64,000 nucleotides of DNA, taken from NCBI GenBank assembly GCA_951812925.1, contig OX638369.1, positions 18,939,329 through 19,003,328 on the forward strand, in the 5' to 3' direction. Source of the DNA: Calliopum simillimum (Eukaryota > Arthropoda > Insecta > Diptera > Lauxaniidae). Below are positions 26,620 to 38,138 of the stretch, in pieces. The notes under the pieces are model-generated. The model worked only from the letters and a program-made list of their open reading frames with translations. It ran no database searches and was not told the DNA's origin. Within the stretch, counting starts at the first letter, position 1. Every line of letters begins with the position of its first letter. The translations under genes were made by a program, and so were the position numbers.

Positions 26620-28575
26620 TGCACCCTGTGACGCAGCAAACTAAACAGATGGAGATGAAAAGAAACGCCAAAAAGTATGCTGCACTTTTCAGAAACAAAC
26701 CAAACAGAATAAGGTGTATTTGGACAAGTGGTAAAAAGAAATATAGAATTTATATATTAATACGTAAGACAAAAACTTGTCCATCTTTTTTTACTATGTT
26801 AGAAATGAAGTACGACTGTATATTATACACCATTAGAAAGGTATTTGTGTGTAGATGTGCACAAAGCTAAAACTATGTTAATATTTTGACCTTAAGCTAG
26901 GTAAAATTAAATACAAATTTTTCAATATTAACAACCAAAAAAACACGGGCACATAGAGCTTAAAAATGATAAAGCACAAAGGGAAAGAAGAAAAAGCATA
27001 GCACTGACTACATGTTTTTTGTTTGGTTTATATAACACTTAAATTATACCACGGATGATAAATGAGCTTTTCTATTTCGTACCAAATAGCAAAAAAAAGT
27101 ACTAAAAGTGTCCAAAAAGTACTAAATTTATTTACTACATTTATGGTAAAGTTTTGACCACTGGGCAATTCTAGTAAAAGTTATTTTCGCGTTGAGTTGC
27201 AATTCAGTAATAGTTTGATTGCAGTGCAGTAAAGTTGATGCTTTGATTATCAAATTTGGTAAAAATTTAAAAATTTTATGATGATAACGCAAACAAAACA
27301 GAAAACGCCAAAGTTACAAATATAAAAAATCTCTGATACTCTTACAATATTAACTATGTACAAACTGTTCAGCCAAAGCTTTCAATAGAAACGTCTTATA
27401 AATGACGATAGCACCCTGTGACATAGCAAACTGAACAGCTCGAGATAAAAAAATACGCCAAAAAGTACTCTCACTATTAAATTTGTGTAAAAATTTAAAA
27501 ATTTTATAATGATCACGCAAACAAAATAAAAAATGTCACAGTTACGAGTACAAAAAATCTTTAATACTTTTATAATATTAACTTCAATTTGGCCAAAACT
27601 TTCAATAGAAAAGTCTTATAAATAACCACTCTGTGACATAGCAAACTTAACAGATCAAGATTAATAGAAACGCCAAAAAGTATGCAACATCATTCAGAAA
27701 CAAACCAACAGAAAGTAGTGAAATCGACAAAAGGTGAAAAGAAACGCTTAGCCAATCTCCGCTTATGCAATCTCCGTCATTGAAAAAGCTTCCACGCTAT
27801 CTAGCGTTGCCTAGCAGAAAGCACATTCTACGTAGTCCTTACAAGAACCAGTTTGTAGAATTTTTTTCGCAGTTTTCAACAATCAATATCACATGAAATA
27901 TAAGTTATTTCCGGTTGAGTTGCAATTGCGTAATATGTAGTTTGATTGCAGTGCAGTAAAATCAATGCTTTGACTATTAAATTTGGGAAAAATTCAAAAA
28001 TTTTATAATGATCACGCAAACAAAACAAAACATGCCACAGTTACGAGTACTAAAAAATCTCTGATACTTTTACAATATTAACCACAAACTATTTAGACAA
28101 AGGCTTTCAATAGAAACGTCTTATAAATGACCACTCTGTGATATAGCAAACTTAACAGATCAGGATCAATAGAAACGCCAAAAAGTATGCAATACCATTC
28201 AGAAACAAACCAACAGAATGTGGTGAAATTGACAAGTAGTGAAAGGAAATGCTTAGCCATATGCCATATCTCTCATTGCAAACTTTCCACGCATCTAGCA
28301 TTACCGAGCAGAAAGCACATTCTACGTAGTTCTTGCAACAACCAGATTTTTGTCGTAGGATTAAACCATCATTATCACACGGAATATATAGTAAGTTATT
28401 TCCCGTTGAGTTGCACTTGAGTAATAGTTTGATTGCAGTGTAGTAAGGTCAATGCTTTGGCTATTAAATATAAAATTTTATAATGATATCGCAAACAAAA
28501 AAGAAGATGCCACAATTACAAAAAATCTCTGATATTTTTACAATATTTACCACCGACTATTAGAGAAGGCCTATC
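26620..28575. repeat. Degenerate array with a period of about 0.5 kb
   Basis: Recurring blocks are ACGCCAAAAAGTATGC followed by CAGAAACAAACCAACAGAA (26665, 27671, 28169), GCAGAAAGCACATTCTACGT (27815, 28310), GTTGAGTTGCA followed by TTTGATTGCAGTG (27194, 27915, 28405), and TTTCAATAGAAACGTCTTAT. The clearest pair of units is about 498 bp apart. The first unit is interrupted by family E copy 3. No protein is encoded. Confidence 0.6.
26750..27126 (-). repeat. Dispersed repeat family E, copy 3 (reverse)
   Basis: It is the reverse complement of the 7842 and 11801 copies: TATATATTAATACG, AAAACTTGTCCATCTTTTTT, TTCAATATTAACAAC, GTACCAAATAGC and AAGTGTCCAAAAAGTACTAA. It interrupts the first unit of the surrounding 0.5 kb repeat array, so it is younger than that array. 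Confidence 0.7.
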
Positions 28576-29364
28576 AATTTATCGATTTACTTTTCCACAG
28601 CCCTTTCCATTTATATCTTCTTTCATGTTCATTTATGTTGAAAATTAATTGTCAACATTGTCATTTCATCTTCAATAAATTCAAAATGATGAACAGCTGC
28701 GCTCCAGAATTGTAAAAGAGGAAATCAAAGGAATGAAATGAATTGAAATAAAATGCACATTGTTTTCATAAATTGAAGAAAGAAAAAAAAAAAAAAGAAA
28801 AATATTAAAATCCTTTTTATTTTACTGGTGTCTGGCAGCTGTTGGCAGTGGTGGTGATGACGATGTTGATGGAAGTTTCATGAACTTTAACTATTTGCAT
28901 AAAACTACAGGGATAAGAGTTGTATTATTCTTTAAAAGTAGGTCACTATTGGAATGGAATTATATATTATAAAGAAAACGGGAAAGAGCAAAAACAAGAG
29001 ATTAAGGGCAGTACGCTACGCAGATTAAGAACTCCCTTAACAAGAATCAAAACCCACTAGCAATGACTTTATTTTTTGTTTATTTCTTTTCGAGCAGAAA
29101 AACAGCACTTTAAAAATACATTTTACTTGAACTTTTTTGTCATTACATCCTAATTTATTTCCGGAAAACAACATGATTCCACACAAATTATCATTCCATC
29201 AATTTCGTTCAAAAGCACGCTACATTCCCGTTTACATATTTGAATTTATAACTTTTTGCCTTAAGTCTGCATGTACTCGTACCTTTAAATCACACATGTA
29301 CCCAAACATTTCAATTAAGTCAGCCATAAAAAATTAAGTTTATTAACTCATGCCTAATTTGGCG

Positions 29365-29745
29365 TCGTTAATGTGTACGCATATGTGTATGTAAATAAAC
29401 ATAAATACACATATTTAGAACAAACATTAAAAAAACCACTTCATATATGTATGCATGCACATATGTGTGGGTGTATGTGTAAGTAGTAGAAGGAAAAGTT
29501 TTCAAATAAAAACAAACTTCAAAGAAATACACAAAAGCAGCAGCATAACAAGTAATAACATAATTAATTACAAGCAAAATTTCTTTTACATCCAAACACA
29601 CACACGCTCTCACTGTTCATCAGTTTCATATTTGTATTTGTGTACAATATACACGTATGATTTTATTTTGATGATTGTAACACGTACACATATATATGTA
29701 TGTGCTATACTTTTTTGCATGTGTGTTTATTCGTGTGTACTTGCA
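29365..29745. repeat. TATGTG/CACATA-rich microsatellite stretch
   Basis: Alternating purine-pyrimidine words such as ATATGTGTATGTA and CATATATATGTATGTG recur. ORFs predicted on both strands here have matching low-complexity composition and are not genes. Confidence 0.6.
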
Positions 29746-30149
29746 TTTCACAAGCAAACGGAAGTTGTACGCAAACAACAAATGACAGACAAGTTGCTTC
29801 CGGTAATTTGAGATTTCATAAGACGGTGCGCCAAAGTTATTACTAATAACTTGGAATATTGACTGGAGATTTTATTTACTAACAGCCATGTGCAAGAAGA
29901 TTTCTGTAAACCGTTCCAGGGGCTATATAGTAATTGCCTGAATTCGAATGAAAGAGCTTCTCAATCTCAAAATTAATTTTGCAATAAGAAAGAATTTCTT
30001 TTGAATTTTAATTGTTTTTTGGAACAGAAAATGATTTACAACAAGAGTGGATCAGATGACATTATTGGTTTGAACTTACTGTTCATTTGTTTATGTAAAA
30101 AATCAATAAAATCACCAAATCAAGGTAAAATGCATAAAAGAAAACATGA

Positions 30150-31129
30150 CTAGTAAGGGTATTACCTTTGGCCTGACCAAAAACTATATACCCCACATTG
30201 CAGCATTTTAAAAATTTGCTTGTAGGTTAGGTGCCATGCCTTCTTTTCACGTAGTTTTTGCTCAGAACGTGCGCTAACTATTTTAAGTATTTGTGTGAAA
30301 TTTGGTTAAATTACTTCAAGTAACACTTTCTCTACAGCAAATCAAAATCTTTGAACGTATGGGAGATGCCACGCCTTCTTGACCGAATTAGCCAAATTTT
30401 TGGTCAGCTCTTGCATTTACTGTCTTTAGTGTCTGAGTGAAATTTTGTTGAACTATCTCAAAAAATACTTTCAGTATAGCATTCTTAAATTTTTGCTTAT
30501 ATGGAAGGAGCCACACTCTCTCTTTCAGGTTCGCCTAGGTTTTGTATAGAGCTTGCATTTGCTGTCCATAGTGTCTAAATGAAATTTGGTTGGATTCTCT
30601 CAAAAAACGCTTTCAGTATAGCATTTTCAAAGTTTTCTTATATGGGAGGTGCCACGCCCCCTTGTCCGAGTTTACTTAGTTTTTTTTCAGAGCTTGCATG
30701 TACTATATTTAGTGTCTGAGTTAAATTTAGTTGGATTATCTTAAAAAATGCTTTCAGTACAGCATTTTTAAACTTTTACTTATATGGGAGGTGCCACGCC
30801 CTCTTATCTGAATTCACCTAGTTTTTGACTAGAGCTTGAGGTTACCATTTTTAGTGTTAATATCTATTTTGATTGCGTTATCGTGAATAATGCTCATAAA
30901 ATTGGGTTTCGGAATTTTTTTTTGTATGGGAGGTAGGGATGTCCGTTTACCGATTTCATTAATTTCCAATCCTGTGAGTTAACTTTTACAACATAGGCAG
31001 TGCACCTAAATCCATGGAATCATCTTGCTTAATTTTCCCGTAAAAAATATTTCCACAGACGGACAGCCTGCCAGACAGACGCAAATGGATATATCGACTC
31101 AGGAGGTGACGCTGATCATGAATATATAT
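30150..31129 (+). mobile_element. DINE-1/Helentron-like element, copy A4, left part
   Basis: It opens with ACTAGTAAGGGTATTACCTT-like text (first base near 30149), then GGCCTGACC, five diverged GGGAGGTGCCACGCC units and the mini-me core with AATATATAT. It is more diverged than copies A1-A3. The element is interrupted at 31129/31130 by a TIR transposon and resumes at 32505. Confidence 0.75.
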
Positions 31130-32504
31130 CTGTGGTCACGCGGAAAAACCAGGTAACTCCATTTTTTTGGAAAATGGAAAAACCATGAAAAATGGAATGT
31201 TTTTTTGATTCACAATGATTTTATCAGAGCAAAATTTTAATAATGCATATCATTTCCAAGTTATTAAAAAACAAGAAATTGAGTAAATGATACATTTTGG
31301 GAAATAACAAGGTAACTCCATACCGTTTGCGGAAAAACCAGGCAACTCCACAAATTTTTTAATTTAACCAGAAAATTCAACAAAAATCCAAATACAATTT
31401 ATGTACATTTCATTATATTGTCAAAAAGTAAACTGAATATATCGATACATCCAACGTAAAAGTTTGTAACTTAAGTTACCAACTTTTTACGGGATAGCGT
31501 TTTTTGAATTCTGCACATTTGGTTCCATCTTGTGTCAAATTTTGGTACTTCTAGTTTAAAGTTTGAAGGCCTGGAAGCTATTTTTGAAGTCACAACCTTA
31601 ATTTATTTTATATAGGTTTTTATAAAAAAAAAAATTTTAAATAGAAAAATGTTCATAACTAAAAACTACGATTTTCGAGATACCAACTTTTACGTTGGAC
31701 GTATCGATATGAATGTGCAATTTCGAAAAGGTCACATCTCCAAAACGAGGCAAACGCATTGTCATATAAATTATGTGCCATAATGATCGGTTATTTGATC
31801 AATATTATTTTTTCAACATAATTCTACATCATCAGGTAAAATTTTCGTGAAAACAGAGATCAATTTTATTCATTCCTAACAAAATGTCAGCCAATTAATA
31901 TTATGATATTACTTTTGCCTCGTTTTGGAGATGTGACCTTTTCGAAATTGCACATTCATATCATGGAAATAAGAAATTTTATGTTTGATTAATTTCAAAT
32001 GGCTGATTTGATGATATACAACTACTTTTTTTTCTGCTGCAACCTTGCCAGTTTCCTCACAATCAAAATTTTATCATTAATCTTCCCTATGGGGAGAGGT
32101 GCGCATCAATAGTGCTTCCGAGCGCTCTAATGCTGCAGTAAAGCGCATCGCTGTCGTATCTAATAGCGCAGAAATTAACATAGCCAGGTCATTGGCTCGA
32201 AGCGCTTCGTTCGGTTGTAACATTCTCATACATTGAAAATAAAACATATTTTGGAAAAACCAGGTAACTCCATTTTTGCGGAAAAACCAGGTAACTGACC
32301 GCGTTTAGCTGTATTTTAGCCTAAAATTGAGTGAAATGTCTCAAAAAAATCTTCATCCTAATTCAAAATAGAGTTTCCCCACGTTATTTTACGTCAGAAA
32401 ACGAATAAAAATTAAAAAACATGCTAAATTCATCAAAAAAGTAAAACGCTTTTTTCTCCTGTTTTTGAAAAATGGAGTTACCTGATTTTTCCGCGCAACC
32501 ACAG
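31130..32504. mobile_element. Nested TIR transposon, 1375 bp, non-autonomous
   Basis: The terminal inverted repeat of about 36 bp reads CTGTGGTCACGCGGAAAAAC then CAGGTAACTCCATTTTT on the left. Its complement on the right has about three mismatches. The subterminal word GGAAAAACCAGGTAACTCCA recurs inside (about 31325, 32253, 32278), as expected of transposase-binding repeats. It inserted in the AT tract of DINE-1-like copy A4, leaving ATAT on both sides. No transposase frame is present. Confidence 0.75.
31706..31962. mobile_element. Inverted-repeat element inside the nested transposon
   Basis: Bases 31706-31754 (GATATGAATGTGCAATTTCG then AAAAGGTCACATCTCC) are complemented almost perfectly by 31914-31962. 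That makes a 257 bp hairpin element within the 1375 bp transposon. A preceding GGTAACTTA-type and TACGTTGGACGTATCGA pair suggests further outer symmetry. No ORF. Confidence 0.65.
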
Positions 32505-32566
32505 ATATCTTCAATTCGTTACAAACGGAAGGACAAAGTGAATATACCCTGGGCGTAAGGAATAAA
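32505..32566 (+). mobile_element. DINE-1/Helentron-like element, copy A4, right end
   Basis: After the nested insertion the DINE-1-like sequence resumes with CGTTACAAACGGAAGGACAA and AAGTGAATATACCCTGGG, ending at GTAAGGAATAAAAA. These match the right ends of copies A1 and A2. Confidence 0.75.
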
Positions 32567-32590
32567 AAGTTTTTATTGAAACACATGAAC

Positions 32591-33356
32591 TGTAGACCGG
32601 GTCGAAATTTAGACTCATCCCGAAACCGACTCAAAAGTTAAAAGGACTCTAAAAACGATATTTGCATTATTTTATTTTTCATTCTGAGAAAAACCATTGG
32701 AGCACATTTGATTCTACTGAAGGCCTAAAAAACATGTTTTTGGTTTGGGAACTTACGAAAAAAAATGTATATGACAAAAACTGCTTGGAATCATCCAAAC
32801 AATAGTACGTGTTCATTTTCTCAGAATTTTTTTAACTATTTTATAATTTTTCAAAACGATCAAAAAATTAAAACATAAAACAAAAGTTCCAAGAATTCTG
32901 AAAAAAATTCACACATATCCTTTGAACACTTCTAAGCATTTTTTGCTAAAAACACTTTTTTCGTTAGATCCCTCGCTTTTGAGTCAGAAATCGTTTTTTT
33001 GACCGCGTAATCCGCGTAATTGAAAAACGCAAAAAAAATCGATTTTGAGATTCGAATAATATCTATATCACCAAAAAAAATTTATAATTTTTAAACGCCA
33101 AAATTTTTGTTAGAACATAGTCTTTATTTCTAAAGAATCCTTGGGTATTAATTTTGTAATGAAAAAAAAGATATGACCAGAAAATATGTTTTTTAAGCCA
33201 AAATAGATCTTCAGTAAAATCAAAAGTGTTCCATTGGTTTTTCTCAGAATGAAAAAAAAAAAAATTATGTAGACATCGTTTTTAAGAGTCCTTCTAACTT
33301 TTTAGTCGGTTTTGGGGAAGATTTTATTTTGCTTCATACAAAATCGACCCGTCTAA
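32591..33356. mobile_element. Foldback MITE, about 766 bp
   Basis: The left arm has TAGACCGGGTCGAAATTTAG, AAACCGACTCAAAAGTTA, TTCATTCTGAGAAAAACCAT and TGATTCTACTGAAGG. The right arm has the complements in reverse order, ending AATCGACCCGTCTAACC. Arms extend about 150 bp with moderate divergence. It lies directly next to DINE-1-like copy A4. No ORF. Confidence 0.65.
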
Positions 33357-34750
33357 CCTACACATTTAAAGCCCCATCCAACCAACCGTGCGCCAAAATG
33401 CTTACGACTAACGAATTGGCCCTGCGGGAGTGATAACAGAGGAAGTACAGGAGTAATATAAAAATCGGAAGAAACATAAAAGCACGGTCGCATTGCATTA
33501 TGTTTCGTGGCGTTGCCTTATGTTTTCTTCTGACAAATCATCAAGCGAAAATAAGAAAATTTGTTACGTTTTGAGCTGCTGAAGCTCTTGATGACTAATT
33601 GGAGCAGCAATTGCGTTCAGCGCAAACTTCATTTGCATCAAACGCAGCACGATACGATATTGGTCGTTTGGCATAAGTCATGTTGCTGCTGTGGTATCAC
33701 AATGAAATTAATGAACAAAATTTTGCAGCAACAGAAACTCTGATTTTAATTAAGTGAATTTTATTTTATAATTTTTTTTTTTTTATTTTTATTTCCAATA
33801 TAAAATCATTTGCATTTAGTATTTTCCTTTGCCAACACAGACATTTCTTTATCATTGATTTATTGGCGAGTGTGTGGCATTACAGCTGGCGATAGAGAAT
33901 TTCTGTGGCTTGCTAATTTTGTGCTCACGTTAAATGTTTTTTTTCTTTTTTGTTTTCTTTAATGGAAAGAAGAAGTTTTTTACTTTTTTCATAAAATCGC
34001 ATTAAGCGGATTTATGGTGAAAGATTTTTTTATTTTTTTTTTTTTTACGTTCCTTTGGCTACTTTAATTAAGCTCTTAAGAAGCCTATAAAAAGATGTAA
34101 TTAAGAGCTTTGCAATATACCAATGACTTACCGGGCATTAGAAAAGTTTTTTTTTTCTTATTTCTTAGGTGGTTATCATGGTTATAAAACAAAAAATAAA
34201 CTTATTTGGCGAAAAGTTTGTTGAAGTATGTTATCCCTTAAGCCGCTGTCTGTTGGCATTTGTACTCTTAAAGTGTAGAAAATTTTTGTGTTTTCGGGGA
34301 CTAATGCACTCAAGAGACTAAAAGGAGAAAAAAAAATTAAACAAATATACGATTTTAAATGAATAAACGAGCCATATACTATTTTTTCCATGCAAACAAA
34401 CAAACATAGAAATGAAGAGGGTAATTTTCATCGAGCATTTTTAAACAAAATAAAAGATGACGGTAATTTTTGTCAAAAAAAAAAAAATAATAATAATATC
34501 TAGTATTTTTGGTTTGAAAAAACATAAAACTCGAAAATTATGATTATTTGCTACGGAAATAGATAAAAATAAAAAAGTTGATTCACAAACGAAGAAAAAT
34601 TAGTACCATAATTTTTACTCCACTCGAGTAGCAAAAAAAAAAAAATAAATTGAACTAAATTTCAGCCAGAAAAATGTATAACCATTTTTATTTAAAAATT
34701 CTAGTAAAAATTGTATGCTTAAATACCAATTTTATGCCTCTTCATCATAT

Positions 34751-34856
34751 AGGTCAGTGGTGTAGGGGTCTAAAAAGTTAGCAATTGTAAGTATCACACG
34801 GTCAGCTACCGGTTTGAATCCTAGTGTGGTCAGAGCTCGTTCCTTTCTTTTTTTTA
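34751..34856 (+). ncRNA. tRNA-like sequence, possible SINE head
   Basis: An A-box-like GGTCAGTGGTGTAGGGG (34752 on) is followed some 60 bp later by a B-box-like GGTTTGAATCC (34811-34821). A T-rich pol III terminator-like run lies at 34843-34856. The T-arm stem does not pair well and no clean anticodon arm is visible, so this is not a functional tRNA gene. A tRNA-derived SINE head or tRNA pseudogene fits best. Directly downstream, AACTTTACAGTA and TACTGTAAAGTT form an inverted repeat (34860-34922). Confidence 0.35.
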
Positions 34857-35094
34857 TTTCAACTTTACAGTAAGATTAATATTACTTAAATTTTTTTAAA
34901 AAAATTACTATACTGTAAAGTTATTCGAAACCCAAACCCATATTTTTTAGGTGATAACTGAGTTTACAGTGGCCTGTAATTTTTTCACTGTTCTTATATC
35001 TTTTCTACTGAGATTTAAAACAGCTTCTACTTTAACACGTTTTGGATTGGCTATTCTCTTCCCATTTCTGAATTAAGTTATTTTTAAAGCTGTT

Positions 35095-35985
35095 ATTCAA
35101 TCCGCAAAAGTGTTCTGAGCCTATGAAAGAATTGAGTGCCCCTCCCTTAACCAAGCACTCAGCCCTTTCATTGCCCTTGTGCCCTGGTATCCAGACAAAA
35201 GAAACATCGTTCCCCTTGGATAGGACTTGAAGAAGATCAAAACACTCTCAGACATGCTTTGAGTGGATTGAAAAAGCCAATAGTGATTTAAGAGTCGCTT
35301 GACTGTCCGTATAAATATATATGTTGGTGCCGGAAGTGCCCCTTCTTAGACATTCTCTGGCACACAACTCTATCGCGTGGACCTCCACCTGAAAAATGAT
35401 AGCTGTTTTTCCCATTGCAACTGCTTTTTGGAACCTTGGTCCCACGACTCCAGCTCCTGCGCTGCCATCTTCCATTTTATACCCATCAGTGAACCACAAC
35501 TGTGAGCCCTGTTATCATATCCGTTCTCCTCCATTCGGCGCGATCATTTATGACCACTTTGAATTTTCTAGAGAAACAAACTTTTTACATAACTTATCGG
35601 AGACTGTGTAAGACATGGTGTATCCCAGAACACTTCCAGGACTTGGACAAGTCCTGTTAGATTGCCTTCTTTAAGTTGTTGTAAGTGAGGTAGTCTGAGG
35701 GCCGCACAGACTGCTTCTTTCTTAAACATAAGATGAAGAGGAGTGAGTCCCGTAAGAATGCCTAGAGCTACTGTCGGGCACGTCCTTAGTACTCCTGTGA
35801 CACCCAAGCTGGCTGTTCTGAACAGGATCTGTTTAATTCCTTAAAGCCATTACTTGGTTTACCTTTGGCCACCATGCTAATGATGCATACGTGGTCATTG
35901 GTACAGTGATGGTTTTGTAAGACCACGCCATCATTTTTTGCCGTAGTTCCCATGTTTTACCATACAGCCTTTGGCAAGCATATGT
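35095..35985 (-). pseudogene. Non-LTR retrotransposon pol remnant (RT end plus RNase H)
   Basis: Reading the minus strand from 35985, the first part encodes GKTWELRQKMMAW and TYASLAWWPK. These match the segment after the reverse transcriptase core in LINEs of the LOA/I/R1/Jockey type. Next comes GVLRTCPTVALGILTGLTPL, the conserved linker before RNase H. The RNase H domain shows WFTDGYKMEDGSAGAG (first Asp), VEVHAIELCA (Glu), IYIYTDSQATLKSL (second Asp) and VWIPGHKGNERAE (His; the last acidic residue is Glu where Asp is usual). A stop follows MALRN with a frame change, and an in-frame TGA interrupts the RNase H domain at about 35246. The 5' part of the LINE is missing. It is a dead copy; the exact clade is inferred, not proven. 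Confidence 0.8.
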
Positions 35986-36100
35986 TATTCTTCAGTATTT
36001 ATTTATTATATATGACAGATGACTGTAACAAACTACACTTTTATCTACGATTACTTTACTAATGCTAAAACCTCCGACAGGTTGTCTATGGCAAAGCTTA

Positions 36101-38067
36101 TAGACTGTTTCCATTTCAATTCAACCGGTGAGTGTGCACTTAGGTTTGCAAATCAACTTCAAACTAGCAAAATATTTTTCTACAATCAAAATAAGGGAAC
36201 ATGTATTTTTTTTTTTTGGTTTGGACCAAAATTGGGGATTTTATGGCGTTTTGTAGGAATTTTGCCGAAAATTTAATTTTGAAAAATTCATGAAGTGTAA
36301 TCGGTTTTTTCAACCGCATTTCTTTATTTCTCAACTGATTTACATGAATCAAAATTTATTTGGTGCATAATGAAATTCTTTTAAGTAATGATTAAAAAAA
36401 AAATTTCTTTAACCCTTACTTTCCTTAAAATTGATGTTTATATTTTAAATAACAATGCTAATTTTCTCAAAAACACCATCTTTTTTTTTCTCGAAAATTT
36501 GCACAGTGATAGTAAAGCACGTCCTCTTTATTCCAGTAATGGCGGTTTTCTTGCTTTTTTCGTTATAAGTGTAAAATTTGCAAATTTTTAACGTTAATAT
36601 TGAGTTCTTCTATACAAAATGAATAAAAAAAATTACACAGTTCCATTTTCACTTTCCTAGACGGTTTTGCGATACTGATTCCGAAAATGGCACTTACATT
36701 CTTCTACCATTTTTGGTTTTCAAGATATCTTGAAAAACTTGAATAAAACCCATAAATTTGAAAAAAACCGAATTCTTAATTTTTGAGACACAAAATTCAT
36801 TTATAGTAAGTTAGATGGAACTTAAATATACTCACGGTATAGAAAACCAAGCATTGTTTTGTTTTTTGCGATTTGACCGTACCTTTGCTTTTGTTTTTCT
36901 TAGAAAGTTATCGGGATTTTTATTAGTTTTTTTTTCGATTACTTTCGTGTAATTGTGTTGTGCTGTTCTGGCTATGTAACAAGAAGTTAACCCTCTGCTT
37001 CCCTCACTCTTCCAAACATGGCATTTTTGAATACTTTTGCATTTCTCTGCATTTTTCCACTGTTCAATTTTGTTTATTCTAAAGGAATAAAGTTCATCAA
37101 CAGCAAAATTTTTAATTGAATAGCTGGTGTCAGTTTTAGCACTTGAGTTAGAAACTCACAAGCAGTCTGGATAGCAGCCGTGTGGTCATTTCACAGACTA
37201 TGATGTGTCGCGAAATTACATGAAGCAATCGAAAAAGAAACTAATAAAAATCCCGATAACTTTCTAAGAAAAACAAAAGCAAAGGTACGGTCAAATCGCA
37301 AAAAACAAAACAATGCTTGGTTTTCTATACCGTGAGTATATTTAAGTTCCATCTAACTTACTATAAATGAATTTTGTGTCTCAAAAATTAAGAATTCGGT
37401 TTTTTTCAAATTTATGGGTTTTATTCAAGTTTTTCAAGATATCTTGAAAACCAAAAATGGTAGAAGAATGTAAGTGCCATTTTCGGAATCAGTATCGCAA
37501 AACCGTCTAGGAAAGTGAAAATGGAACTGTGTAATTTTTTTTATTCATTTTGTATAGAAGAACTCAATATTAACGTTAAAAATTTGCAAATTTTACACTT
37601 ATAACGAAAAAAGCAAGAAAACCGCCATTACTGGAATAAAGAGGACGTGCTTTACTATCACTGTGCAAATTTTCGAGAAAAAAAAAGATGGTGTTTTTGA
37701 GAAAATTAGCATTGTTATTTAAAATATAAACATCAATTTTAAGGAAAGTAAGGGTTAAAGAAATTTTTTTTTTAATCATTACTTAAAAGAATTTCATTAT
37801 GCACCAAATAAATTTTGATTCATGTAAATCAGTTGAGAAATAAAGAAATGCGGTTGAAAAAACCGATTACACTTCATGAATTTTTCAAAATTAAATTTTC
37901 GGCAAAATTCCTACAAAACGCCATAAAATCCCCAATTTTGGTCCAAACCAAAAAAAAAAAAATACATGTTCCCTTATTTTGATTGTAGAAAAATATTTTG
38001 CTAGTTTGAAGTTGATTTGCAAACCTAAGTGCACACTCACCGGTTGAATTGAAATGGAAACAGTCTA
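36101..38067. mobile_element. Near-perfect 1.97 kb palindrome (foldback element)
   Basis: The arms are about 36101-36955 and 37213-38067, roughly 855 bp each. They are almost identical as inverted copies; differences I saw are a 12/13 T-run length change and scattered bases at the inner ends. The unique centre is about 257 bp (36956-37212). The ends read TAGACTGTTTCC and GGAAACAGTCTA, flanked on both sides by TA. That suggests a TA-target (Tc1/mariner-like) non-autonomous foldback transposon. Identical 67-residue frames in the two arms (36388-36591 and 37576-37779) follow from the symmetry and show no family resemblance. High arm identity implies a recent origin or gene conversion between arms. 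Confidence 0.85.
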
Positions 38068-38138
38068 TATATACAATACTTAAAGCAACGAAAAGAAAAG
38101 TTTACTTCAGTGCACCCTGTGACAATTCTAATAGCTAC

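Noticed and set aside
29368..29811. Overlapping frames on both strands rich in His, Tyr and Thr
   Set aside because: Composition is dictated by the CACATA/TATGTG microsatellite.
34751..34831. A functional tRNA gene
   Set aside because: The T-stem does not pair and no anticodon arm is visible; only the box motifs remain, so it is listed as a SINE-like sequence.
36388..37779. Two identical 67-residue frames on opposite strands
   Set aside because: They are the same sequence in the two arms of the palindrome, AT-rich, without any recognisable domain.
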